A stretch of DNA of 64,000 nucleotides, taken from SM23-73-3 sp964580215. Lineage in GTDB: Bacteria; Zixibacteria; MSB-5A5; SM1-73. Positions 19,104 to 27,413 of the stretch are shown one piece after another. The notes beneath the pieces were generated by a model. It did not search any database, was not told the DNA's origin, and saw only the letters and a list, made by a program, of their open reading frames with translations. Location: NCBI GenBank assembly GCA_964580215.1, contig CAZOJT010000012.1:1-64000 (forward strand), written 5' to 3'. The translations under genes and the position numbers were made by a program. Numbering within the stretch: the first letter of the stretch is position 1; each line of letters starts with the position of its first letter.

Positions 19104-19862
19104 TTATTCCATAAGATTTTCCTTCTTTACCGCAGACAAAAACTCCAAGGCAAAATTATCCACCTGGGTGGAGATCACCTTGAGTTTGTTGTTGAAGAAG
19201 TTATATGCCATCACCGCCGGTATGGCAACTGCCAATCCCACGATGGTGGCGATCAGCGCCATGGCTATTCCCGGTGCCACTACCGCCAGGCTGGCAGAAC
19301 CTCTTACCCCGATGGAAGCAAAGGAGTGCATGATTCCCCATACCGTCCCCAGAAGTCCGAAAAAGGGGCTAACGTTTCCGGTGGTTGCCAGAAAGACTAT
19401 GCTTTTTTCCAGACGATTGATCTCCTCCGATCCTACTCTCTCCAGCGTCATCCTGATCACATCCAGTCTATCCTTCTGGGTATTTGTCCCAAGATTCTCC
19501 ACCATCAAGACCTCTTTGCTCCCCTGCGGATTTTTCTCACTCCGGCGGAACTCCTCCAGTTCTCTGAAGCCAGCTTCTAACATTTGAGACAAAGGCGTGC
19601 GCCTGAAGCTAACGCAGGAGAGATAAACCTCAGATAAGGAGCGTCTTTTTCTGAAAAGAGAAAGAAATTTCTCCGTCTCCCTATCGGTTCTTCGGAAAAC
19701 CGCTATCTTATGGAAGGTAATCGCCCAGGAGACCACCGACAAAAAAAGGAGTATGATCACTACGATCTGGGCGAAAAGATCCATCTCCCTTACCATCCCG
19801 AACAGATTCCCCTCAAATGGACCTGCGGGGGCAAGAGAGAGCAAGCCTGTTAGGTTAAGCAA
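19104..19862 (-). CDS. tolQ: TolQ/ExbB-family proton-channel protein
   Basis: This 252-residue inner-membrane protein is the TolQ-type motor subunit. Helix one lies at about residues 28-48 (IVVIILLFLSVVSWAI). The conserved core over 160-230 includes ATTGNVSPFFGLLGTVWG and IATIVGLAVAIPAVMAYN. The start is a TTG preceded by AAGGTGAT at six bases. It is the first gene of the Tol-Pal cluster, with a promoter about 80 bases upstream, and is followed by tolR after 121 bases. Confidence 0.9.
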   Translation of the reverse strand: MLNLTGLLSLAPAGPFEGNLFGMVREMDLFAQIVVIILLFLSVVSWAITFHKIAVFRRTDRETEKFLSLFRKRRSLSEVYLSCVSFRRTPLSQMLEAGFRELEEFRRSEKNPQGSKEVLMVENLGTNTQKDRLDVIRMTLERVGSEEINRLEKSIVFLATTGNVSPFFGLLGTVWGIMHSFASIGVRGSASLAVVAPGIAMALIATIVGLAVAIPAVMAYNFFNNKLKVISTQVDNFALEFLSAVKKENLME

Positions 19863-20529
19863 TTCTGATCACCTTTTCTGTTTTGTGTTTTCCAGCTACC
19901 ACACCTTGGTTGAAAAAACCATTCGTTCAAAACTCATAAAGAATACGAAACCACATCCTATGAGTCAAGAAAAAATGACATAATCTTTTCTACACACAAA
20001 AAAACCATTTCATCTATATTCTACGAACCTCCTTTTTTTCTATTAACCTGCTTCTGTTTAAAGTGATTTAGTCCTCCCAAGAAAATAACACTGAGGGATG
20101 AACCGTATGAGCCTGTCGAGAAATGTCATTCTGACCCCGCCTTTGGCGGGGGAAGAATCTCAAACTCGTATGAGTGCATACGCATTTGAAACATATTGAA
20201 TTTATTAGATTCTTCACTTCGTTTCCTATGGATCCAAATTCGGATGAGTCAATCCTATTTAGGATACATCTCTATGATTCTAGTGAATAAAACCATAATC
20301 TCGTAGAACAAAGTTAATATTGGTCTGTTTTTATTCTAAAACCTAAAACCTTATCTCCCTTAACCAAGTATTATGACACACCCACAAAGTGGGGAGGGGG
20401 ATATAGGGGAAGGGGTCTGCTGGATTTTTCATTCCTTTACCATAAAACTAACCCCTCCTTCTTTTATGCCGATAATCCAAAAGAAGCTTAAAATCAAAGT
20501 TTCTTCCAATAATAAAACAAGGGGGGAAA
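19863..20529. other. Divergent spacer between tolQ and the histidine kinase
   Basis: No gene is supported. It holds the tolQ promoter, a CCCCGCCTTTGGCGGGG hairpin near 20135-20151, a CGTATGAGTGCATACG palindrome near 20169 that recurs in form near 36169 and 36230, and a family E motif at 20224-20244. Part of the text near 20098 (ATGAACCGTATG) repeats the inner palindrome at 5009-5049. Confidence 0.5.
19940..19968 (-). promoter_or_regulatory. Candidate promoter of the Tol-Pal cluster
   Basis: On the minus strand TTGACT is followed after 17 bases by TATTCT, placing the start of transcription about 70 bases before the TTG start of tolQ. Confidence 0.4.
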
Positions 20530-22509
20530 TTGAGAATCAAAGATATTCTCCACCTTGACTACGAATCACAGATTCGCATCTCTTTAATATTTTTTATCCT
20601 CTTTTTGATTCTTTTTAATTTCGGGACTGAATACCTTTTTCATCAGACCAGGCAGATTCTAAAACGCCAAATCCACCAACAGCTTTCCACCGTGGCACAT
20701 TCAGCCAGCATCATCTGGGAGAGGAGTCCTCGGTCTCCAGGATCCATAGGATCAGCTTTAAAGAAGAATCTGTTGGAACTGTCTTTCAAATCAGGTGCCA
20801 ATCGTATATCTTTTATCTCTTCAGATGGAGAACCTTTGATCTCCTCCAGAGAGATTCGTTCGGCTGAGGATCTTCACATCTTTCGGGGAGTGAAACCAGA
20901 GATGGTGAATTACCTCCGGGGTGAAGATGGAAAACAAAAGACGAGGAAATTTGTCTCTGATTTCTATACGGATGGCTTGGGTAATACTTATCTTTCCTGT
21001 TATCTTCCCTTGGAAAGCGAAAGAGCTGAAAACAGAATCTGGGTGATGGTGGAAAAAGAAGTCTCAGCTTTTGCGAACATCGAGAAAGTTTCCAGATTGA
21101 ACGCTCTGGCTCGATTAGGTGGACTTTTTATTGCCGCCTTTGTCACTCTGCTGTTGATTAAAAACCTGCTTCGACCTTATCGACTCATGGTGAAAAAAGC
21201 AAAAAAGGAGATGATAATTCCTGCCTCAGAGAAAAACAAAAAGGAGGGAGAGCTGGATGTTGCAGTGAAAATCTTTGGGCAAGTGATAGCTGAGCTTAAA
21301 CAAAAGGAGAAGGTTCTGCAAGAGCTTTATCAAAAGACCGATCGTAAAGCTAAAGACTTAGCCAGCTATAACGAATATATTCTAAAAAGCATGACCAGCG
21401 GAATGATCATCACAGATGAAGAGGGAAAAATCACCCGGATGAACCATCCAGCAGAAACGATTCTGGACAAATCAGAAAATAGAGTCTTAGGGAAACACTA
21501 TAAAACCGTTTTGGGAGAACAAAGCCCCCTTTGCTCTGCCATTCAGACCGCGCTTAGAGAACAAAAAAACTCTTCTGTGCCGGAGATTAACCTAACAAAA
21601 AAAAGTGGTGAAAGTATCCCATTGGGCTTAAGCTCTTCTGTAGTCAAGGACGAACAAGGGCGAATGCTGGGAGTGGTGGTTTTCTTGACCGACTTGGCGG
21701 AGATAAAAAAATTGGAAGAAGAAATCGCTTTCAAAGACAAGATGGCGGCTTTGGGTGAGATGTCGTCCGGGCTGGCGCATGAGCTTAGAAACTCCATGGG
21801 AACTATCTTGGGTTTTAGCAAGTTACTCAAGAAAAGAAAAGATGATCCAACTTCACAAAGTCAGGTAGTTGATGGAATTCTTAACGAAGCCATGAGCATG
21901 GAATCCATGCTCCAGAGATTTCTTGCCTTTGCCAAGCCTTTCCAGTTAAAGATTGAAAAAATCAATCTTGAAGAAATAATTCAAGAATGTCACGCATCAG
22001 TAAAGGAAACTTTAAAAGAGAATAAGATAACGTTTGAATTTGAATCTGAACCGGATCTACCACCCCTGCTGGGAGATCGGATTCTTTTGAAACAATGTTT
22101 CCACAACCTGATCCAAAACTCGATAGAGGCTATGCCAGATGGGGGAACTCTTCACATACGGCTTAGAAAAGAACAGCTCCATTCTCAGGAAAGATCAATA
22201 CTGGTGGAGCTTTCCGACACCGGCTGCGGAATCGCAAAAGAAGTCCAGGACAAAATCTTCAATCCCTTCTTCACCTCTAGAGAAAGGGGAACCGGGTTGG
22301 GATTAAGTTTGGTCAAAAAGATCGTCAGCCTGCACAACGGAAAGATAGAATTGGAAAGCGAACTGAACAAAGGAACCACATTCAAGATTTACCTTCCCTT
22401 AAAGTTAGCCCCAGTGCCTTCTCAAGTGGAGTCGGAGGGAAAAAATAACCTAGAAACATTGGCTTATAGCCATTCAACGACTGGGAATGAGGATTCAAAA
22501 GAAACTTAA
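20530..22509 (+). CDS. Membrane PAS-domain sensor histidine kinase
   Basis: This 659-residue kinase has two membrane helices (about residues 16-33 and 196-213) around a periplasmic sensor of 160 residues, a linker coiled coil, a PAS domain at about 281-395, a phospho-acceptor His417 in GLAHELRN, and an ATPase domain with the N box at NLIQNSIEAM, the G1 box SDTGCGIA and the G2 box GTGLGLSL. It should phosphorylate a response regulator, but none is encoded nearby, so the partner is unknown. The start is a TTG after an AGGGGGG tract. Residues 71-76 (GSIGSA) are encoded by a copy of the family E core, which also appears in hflX. Confidence 0.92.
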   Translation: MRIKDILHLDYESQIRISLIFFILFLILFNFGTEYLFHQTRQILKRQIHQQLSTVAHSASIIWERSPRSPGSIGSALKKNLLELSFKSGANRISFISSDGEPLISSREIRSAEDLHIFRGVKPEMVNYLRGEDGKQKTRKFVSDFYTDGLGNTYLSCYLPLESERAENRIWVMVEKEVSAFANIEKVSRLNALARLGGLFIAAFVTLLLIKNLLRPYRLMVKKAKKEMIIPASEKNKKEGELDVAVKIFGQVIAELKQKEKVLQELYQKTDRKAKDLASYNEYILKSMTSGMIITDEEGKITRMNHPAETILDKSENRVLGKHYKTVLGEQSPLCSAIQTALREQKNSSVPEINLTKKSGESIPLGLSSSVVKDEQGRMLGVVVFLTDLAEIKKLEEEIAFKDKMAALGEMSSGLAHELRNSMGTILGFSKLLKKRKDDPTSQSQVVDGILNEAMSMESMLQRFLAFAKPFQLKIEKINLEEIIQECHASVKETLKENKITFEFESEPDLPPLLGDRILLKQCFHNLIQNSIEAMPDGGTLHIRLRKEQLHSQERSILVELSDTGCGIAKEVQDKIFNPFFTSRERGTGLGLSLVKKIVSLHNGKIELESELNKGTTFKIYLPLKLAPVPSQVESEGKNNLETLAYSHSTTGNEDSKET

Positions 22510-22926
22510 TGTTTATCTCTGCTAAAGTATAAAAACATAAGGGTGGAGCTTCAGCTCTACCCCGTAATGTTTGTTGCGAAAGGATACCGATATCCTGATG
22601 CAACACAACAAAATTCATCCCCCTCCCTTAATCCCTCCCATTCCGCCGTAGGCGGATCCCAGCCCCCCCCCGGCAGGCCCGCCTAAGGCGGGCAGTCGTG
22701 GCGTCCCTGGTGGAAAGGCAAAAAACCATGCAGACTTTTGCTGACGGTTTAACATTGGCTGAGACAGCGAACTTGACTAAAGAGAAAAAATTGGCAGTTT
22801 AATTCAAAACATCTCAGGGATAAGTGATGTCAAATTAAGTCTCGTTCAGTACATCTCACCATATTTCCACTCTTTTTACGGAAGAAAATCTCCAAAGTCT
22901 TTTTTGTTAGTTATCGTGAAGCAAAA
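22510..22926. other. Spacer with repeat debris
   Basis: No gene is supported. It has CCGCCTAAGGCGGG-type hairpins near 22645-22693 and a short open frame ending at about 22801 that reads MQTFADGLTLAETANLTKE, which I do not recognise and which may be a remnant. It abuts two clear gene fragments. Confidence 0.4.
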
Positions 22927-23078
22927 CTACTTTTTGAAGAGCCAGATGCCCTCTGCTCTGGTTTTCTCATCGTCACTGAGTTGAAAGACTAATTTCAAGA
23001 ACTTGACCCTTTCAGATAGAATAGATTTTCCTAGAAAATCTCTCTTTGGGAAGCAGAGCATTAAGGTCTTTTGGTGGA
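22927..23078 (-). pseudogene. C-terminal fragment of a lipoprotein like the one at 25687-26463
   Basis: The last 49 codons of a paralogue of the lipoprotein at 25687 survive here, from HQKTLMLCFPKRDF to a TAG stop after GIWLFKK. By hand count 39 of 49 residues agree. The front of the gene is gone; an ABC-transporter fragment is joined to it out of frame within the bases TCCACC at 23073-23078. Confidence 0.85.
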
Positions 23079-23218
23079 TTTTCCAGAGCCGGATGGGCCG
23101 ATGATGGCAACAAATTCACTCGGCTTAATCTCCAATGAAACGTCCTACAGCGCCAGCACTGGCAAGCTTTCATCTTTACGGTAAATTTTGGTCGCCTCCT
23201 GTAATCGTATTATTTTAA
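23073..23218 (-). pseudogene. N-terminal fragment of an ABC-transporter ATPase
   Basis: On the minus strand the text reads IRLQEATKIYRKDESLPV, then LAL, a TAG stop, and DVSLEIKPSEFVAIIGPSG followed by SGKST. This is the opening of a LolD/MacB-type ATPase with an intact Walker A motif but a stop where such proteins usually have a charged residue before DVSL. It is cut immediately after GKST and joined to the lipoprotein fragment. It is not functional. Confidence 0.85.
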
Positions 23219-23402
23219 ATATTCCTCTTTTCGAAACAGGCAATCCTGCATACCATTACCCCGGTCAATCAGTTGATTGGTAGATGACCCCCGCGTGAAG
23301 TCTCCTGATGGTTCAGGTGGCCAAATAATTTTCTTAGCCTTTTGAGGATGAATGTGGTCAGTCTCCCGCCAATTTTCCGACTGATATAAATCGATTCGGC
23401 CT

Positions 23403-23834
23403 TCACCGACCAATTGCCTCGGGGCATGGTTTTTCCGTGGAGACGATGATTTTAAATATACCTTTTTTGCGCAGAAGGTCCAGGATGGAGATGACGGTTC
23501 CATGTTTGACCGCGCTGTCGGCACGTAAAACCACGCTTTTTTCCGTTTGTGCCGAAATCAAAGACCCAACCGCGTCCGCCAATGCTTCCAGTTCCATCGG
23601 ATGATCATTTAAAAAGATGTTTCCTTCATGATCAACGTAAACTATAACCTTTTGTGCCGTGTGAGCCTCACTGCTTTCCGCCTCGGGCAATTTCAGCTCT
23701 ATTCCCGGCTGTTCCAGAAAGGTAGAGGAGACGGCGAAGAAGATAATTAAGATGAACAGAACGTCGATTAAAGAAGTTAAATTTAACGTGACTTTTCGTC
23801 GAGTGGATGTCGTCAGTTTCATGGGATTTATCAC
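23403..23834 (-). CDS. exbD: ExbD/TolR-family protein (second set)
   Basis: This 143-residue protein has one membrane helix with the key aspartate (LTSLIDVLFILIIFFAVSS) and the periplasmic ExbD domain (VLRADSAVKHGTVISILDLLRKKG). It starts with GTG overlapping the stop of exbB (GTGA); an ATG four codons later is an alternative. With exbB and tonB it would form a TonB-type energy unit, separate from the Tol set at 17.9-19.9 kb. It is the last intact gene before the remnants. The frame at 23210-23524 that overlaps its end is not supported. Confidence 0.9.
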   Translation of the reverse strand: MINPMKLTTSTRRKVTLNLTSLIDVLFILIIFFAVSSTFLEQPGIELKLPEAESSEAHTAQKVIVYVDHEGNIFLNDHPMELEALADAVGSLISAQTEKSVVLRADSAVKHGTVISILDLLRKKGIFKIIVSTEKPCPEAIGR

Positions 23835-24502
23835 ATTGATTGCTTTTGGCCATCTACGCTTATTGACTGCAACGCTCTGTCGTTGTTTTCATTACCTGAT
23901 TTAATGCGATGCAGTTTCTTAATCAAAACCCCGGAGTGCTTTTCTATGTCCAGAACGAAGTTTTCGGCTTTATAGGAAAAATAGTTGTAAAAGATCAGTG
24001 CCGGTATCCCAATGAACAATCCGGTCACGGTGGTCAACAATGCCTCGGAGATCCCTCCGGAAAGCGCAGCCGCCTGCCCCACCCCCTGTTCCTGGATGAC
24101 ACCGAACACCTTGATCATACCCAGGACGGTTCCCACCAGGCCCATAAGCGGCGCGATGGCCGCCACGGTCTCCAATATCCCCAGACCTTTTCTCAGTTTG
24201 CGTATCTCCTGCCTTCCCTGATCTTCGATCAGTTCCTTGATTGCTCCTCTATCCAGCTCGCTATTCTCCAATCCCATTCTTATTATGCTGGGCAGCGGTC
24301 CTTCATAACGTAGGCATATGTTTTTGGCAAGGCCTATGTCCTTAAGAGAACCAAATTGCTCCACGACGTTGATGACCTCCGGTATGATTATCTTTTTGCG
24401 GCGCAGAGTGATCAGGCGCTCGACGACGATCGCCACCGTGAGCAAAGAGGATAAAATCAATGGATAAATCATAACACCGCCGCGTTCGAACAATTCCAAC
24501 AT
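23831..24502 (-). CDS. exbB: ExbB/TolQ-family protein (second set)
   Basis: The 223-residue inner-membrane protein has a first helix at about residues 10-28 (MIYPLILSSLLTVAIVVE) and the conserved core ETVAAIAPLMGLVGTVLGMI with LLTTVTGLFIGIPALIFYN. It should form the proton channel that powers the TonB-like protein encoded just upstream. It overlaps exbD by four bases. Its ATG is one base beyond the stop that the upstream tonB gene would have if its frameshift were absent. Confidence 0.92.
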   Translation of the reverse strand: MLELFERGGVMIYPLILSSLLTVAIVVERLITLRRKKIIIPEVINVVEQFGSLKDIGLAKNICLRYEGPLPSIIRMGLENSELDRGAIKELIEDQGRQEIRKLRKGLGILETVAAIAPLMGLVGTVLGMIKVFGVIQEQGVGQAAALSGGISEALLTTVTGLFIGIPALIFYNYFSYKAENFVLDIEKHSGVLIKKLHRIKSGNENNDRALQSISVDGQKQSM

Positions 24503-25413
24503 GTCAGTTGCTCCTTTTTCTCAAGTTGGGATAAACCAGGGTCAAGGTAAGTGTCAGAGTTTCGTCTGGAAAGTCTACCGGTAACGGCTTTAAAGGAAAA
24601 ACGGCGTTGACCGCATTTTCCACTCGAAATTTGCAGAGAAGAATGGCCCTTGTGTTCCAGCACTTCACTTTCAACCATTTGACCGTTCCGGTTAATTGTA
24701 AGACGAATTATCGTATAACCGTGTATCAATCCCAGGCTAAAATATGCAGATGGTGTGCGCCAAACCTCATACAGTTTCCTTTTAAAATCATTTATGTAAG
24801 ATGCCCACTCCCAGGCATAGGTGCTCAAAGTCAAATTCCCCACCTCATCTGCGGAAAATTCCTTTTGATTGTAAAAATTATTGGTGCCACCATTTTCCCT
24901 GACGTGAGTCTCCGGGCTTGCGGGTGTAAATCTATCGAACTGCGAGTTATCAGGAATCTGAAAGCTCCTGTCACCCAACAAGGCCCTGCGGCTGAACTTT
25001 TCAGTTGCCCCACTACCAGATTTTTTGGCATAGGAATCTTGAGCCAAAGATCGAGGTTGGGAAAGATTGGCAAAAGGTGTATTTCCGATGCTGGCTGGTT
25101 GGTTTTGCTTCTGTTTCAGCAAGCTCTCATTTCTGGCACGCGAATTTCTCTCAGACAAAAGGTCGGATTTTTCCGGCATTTCCTCGTTTTCGTTTATGTT
25201 TTCAACAATCTGTTTCGGCCTGTTTTCGGGGAAGACAATAACGACTTCTTCAGGGATTTTTCCAGTATTTCGTTCCAGATCGATCACGTAAGCATTCTCT
25301 GAATTGAGCAAGTACAAGAGAAGAAGATGAAATAAAAAGGAAATTGTGATAGCAATGAGAAATCTCCTTTTCGCTGTATCCAGACTATCATATGTTAACT
25401 TAATGACATTCAT
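24469..25413 (-). CDS. tonB: TonB-family protein with a C-terminal frameshift
   Basis: TonB carries energy from ExbB/ExbD to outer-membrane receptors. The product has an N-terminal membrane helix (LIAITISFLFHLLLLYLL), a polar central region and a TonB-like C-terminal domain from about residue 205. As read, the frame is lost after HKGHSSLQI and the last 50 residues look unnatural. In the next frame the expected end appears (RVENAVNAVFPLKPLP, then DFPDETLTLTL), with a TGA at 24504-24506 one base before exbB. One extra base in the AAATTT run at 24627-24632 explains this. It is either a sequencing error or a recent mutation. Confidence 0.85.
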   Translation of the reverse strand: MNVIKLTYDSLDTAKRRFLIAITISFLFHLLLLYLLNSENAYVIDLERNTGKIPEEVVIVFPENRPKQIVENINENEEMPEKSDLLSERNSRARNESLLKQKQNQPASIGNTPFANLSQPRSLAQDSYAKKSGSGATEKFSRRALLGDRSFQIPDNSQFDRFTPASPETHVRENGGTNNFYNQKEFSADEVGNLTLSTYAWEWASYINDFKRKLYEVWRTPSAYFSLGLIHGYTIIRLTINRNGQMVESEVLEHKGHSSLQISSGKCGQRRFSFKAVTGRLSRRNSDTYLDPGLSQLEKKEQLTCWNCSNAAVL

Positions 25414-25451
25414 TGGCTATCTCAATAAAATGTCAGGAATTTCATCCTTGA

Positions 25452-25485
25452 CAATAAAAGAGAGCCAAATGCGCAATTTGCTCTC
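25452..25485 (-). terminator. Terminator after the lipoprotein gene
   Basis: On the minus strand a GAGAGC...GCTCTC stem with an inner AAAT/ATTT pairing is followed by TTTTATT. It separates the lipoprotein gene ending at 25687 from tonB, suggesting that tonB-exbB-exbD is its own unit. Confidence 0.6.
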
Positions 25486-25686
25486 AGAGAGATCACCGTT
25501 CCGTCCCGGCTACTTTGTTTCCTCATTTTATCTTACCAAGAAATGGCGCAATTGTTCGCAAGTTTGTTTTGCTACAAGCTAACCCGACCCAGCGTCAGCC
25601 TTTCTCCGTCATCCTAGGCGTCTATGACTTCGGTGTGGCCGGTACGTCCCTGTTTCGCTTTTCTTGTCCCAAGTTTCAACCCATGT

Positions 25687-26463
25687 CTATTGCTTGAAGG
25701 CCCAGATGCCCTCTGCTCTTGTCTTTTCATCGTCGCTCAGTTGAAAAATCAACTTCAAGAACTTCGTATTCGGAGATAGAACGGGATTCTTGAGAAAATC
25801 TCGCTTGGGGAAGCAGAGCATTAAGGTCTTTTGGTGGACTTCCCATCTCGGCCGTCTCTGTTTAGGCTGGAATCCTGGTAACCTGTCCATCACCATTTCG
25901 CGAGAAGATTGAGATTCCTCCAATACTCGGACAGGTTCATATCGATTCATAGCATCGTCTTCAATGAAGATAATCCAGCGGTCGAGATCCAGATGGAGTT
26001 CCGCCCAGATGGTGCTCAGTTCACACCAGATAAGAAGATGGTTTTCCACATCGTATCGTTGAAAATAGCCGCTGCGATAGGCGGTCTGCTCCTCCGGTGT
26101 CATCTTAACCAAGGTAGCGTAGTGCTGCAAGCCAGCCTCAATGAGCGAGGAATCCATCAAGGTGGCGGTAATCTGCAGCGGGAATTCCCCACTTGGCCCG
26201 CTCCGGCCCCCACCCATGGCGAAGGGGTTGCTCAACTGCCATGGTCTTCCGCCCTGTGTCGCCACGCCAAGATACAGCGTCCATTTCTCCCACAGGTCCG
26301 GGAAGGATTCCTCGATCTGGGCCGAACTCTTTGAATCAAAAACCGGGTCTACATATTTTCGGTAAGAAGGCGCGGTGGCACAGGAGGTCAATAATAACAA
26401 GGAAAGAGTCAAACTGCAAAAGACCACCCTCCACCGTGCCCTCTGTTCAGAAAACCATGGCAT
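25687..26463 (-). CDS. Lipoprotein of unknown function
   Basis: I do not recognise the family. The 258-residue product has a lipoprotein signal (LTLSLLLLTSC) and reads as a soluble periplasmic or surface domain with several tryptophans, a GNE-free middle and the ending DDEKTRAEGIWAFKQ. The gene begins 10 bases after the CBM9-like lipoprotein gene, so the two probably act together. A decayed copy of its C-terminus lies at 22927-23078, showing that this gene has been duplicated nearby. Confidence 0.75.
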   Translation of the reverse strand: MPWFSEQRARWRVVFCSLTLSLLLLTSCATAPSYRKYVDPVFDSKSSAQIEESFPDLWEKWTLYLGVATQGGRPWQLSNPFAMGGGRSGPSGEFPLQITATLMDSSLIEAGLQHYATLVKMTPEEQTAYRSGYFQRYDVENHLLIWCELSTIWAELHLDLDRWIIFIEDDAMNRYEPVRVLEESQSSREMVMDRLPGFQPKQRRPRWEVHQKTLMLCFPKRDFLKNPVLSPNTKFLKLIFQLSDDEKTRAEGIWAFKQ

Positions 26464-26473
26464 CGCCTTGACC

Positions 26474-27319
26474 CTATTCTGCTGAAGGTAAAGCCAGTTG
26501 AGTCTTCACCCAGAACTCCTGCTTTTCAGGTGCCTGCGGGTGGGAACCACCGCCAGGTCTGCCACCTCGACCGCCGCCCATGCCACCGGGTGGGCCTCCA
26601 CCCATGCCACCAGGCGGGCCACCGCCCATCCTTTCCCGATCCACCTTGCTCATGCCCCCCCACTCCAATCCAAGACAGATGACTTGCCCTAGCTCCGCCC
26701 CGATGCCGCAATCGAAAACATCGCCTTTCTCCAGCGGGATGCTGAATTCATATGTGTAGGTGCCCTGGGGAGAGGCAAAACAAACAGCCGGACCGCCGGA
26801 GCCATCGGGACGCATGGTTACTTCCTGATTGCTCTTTTTGTCGATGACGATGATTTGATCAGCCGTGGCTTTTTCCATTTCCAGGAGGCGCTGTTCCTGT
26901 TCAGGTGTCAGGCTCTCCCGGAACCCACCCGCACCGGACATTCCCAGCTTCTGCAACTCAGAAAGAGATGGTCCACCAGTGTAACGGATGCCGAAATCCT
27001 TCTTCTTTTTTCCAGAATTATCCAACCACAAGGTCACACCACCTATGCGAATAGCCCGCGCCCAGGACTGGTTACTGAAACGGAAAAGAATGTAGAGGTT
27101 CTGGTTATCATTGGACAGACCCAGTTGCACGCCCAAATCTTCAAAATAAGCGGTGGAACCACTGGTCCATTCCGTCATTTCACCGTCTACCTTCACCGGC
27201 TCCGCCGACCAGTTGGTCTGCACTTCCTGAGGGCCACAGCCGGCTAACAGGAATGGGCCAGCCAGCGCTAACAGAAGGAGCGCTTTTGCACTCAGAGTAG
27301 TAAAATTCTTGTAACTCAT
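26474..27319 (-). CDS. Lipoprotein with CBM9-like domain and glycine-rich repeats
   Basis: The 281-residue product has a lipoprotein signal (LALAGPFLLAGC). The body (VKVDGEMTEWTSGSTAYFED...NLYILFRFSNQSW) matches the opening of carbohydrate-binding family 9-like domains. Residues 232-262 are low-complexity GGGPPGGM repeats ending in GGGRGGRPGGG. An EQEQRLLEME segment interrupts the domain. The ATG has GAGGT six bases upstream. It is the gene before the unknown lipoprotein at 25687 and follows the LTxEQR-repeat gene, so it may belong to the same stress unit. Ligand unknown. Confidence 0.75.
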   Translation of the reverse strand: MSYKNFTTLSAKALLLLALAGPFLLAGCGPQEVQTNWSAEPVKVDGEMTEWTSGSTAYFEDLGVQLGLSNDNQNLYILFRFSNQSWARAIRIGGVTLWLDNSGKKKKDFGIRYTGGPSLSELQKLGMSGAGGFRESLTPEQEQRLLEMEKATADQIIVIDKKSNQEVTMRPDGSGGPAVCFASPQGTYTYEFSIPLEKGDVFDCGIGAELGQVICLGLEWGGMSKVDRERMGGGPPGGMGGGPPGGMGGGRGGRPGGGSHPQAPEKQEFWVKTQLALPSAE

Positions 27320-27413
27320 CTTTATACCTCATTATTGACTGGCTGAAAACTGGGGGTAACCGAGATGCTCGGCTACCCCCACGCAATTAATACAAGTCCG
27401 GAGGTGTTTCGGT

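Noticed and set aside
23210..23524. 104-codon minus-strand frame overlapping exbD
   Set aside because: Half of it shares DNA with exbD in another frame and the rest leads into a pseudogene; no family is recognisable.
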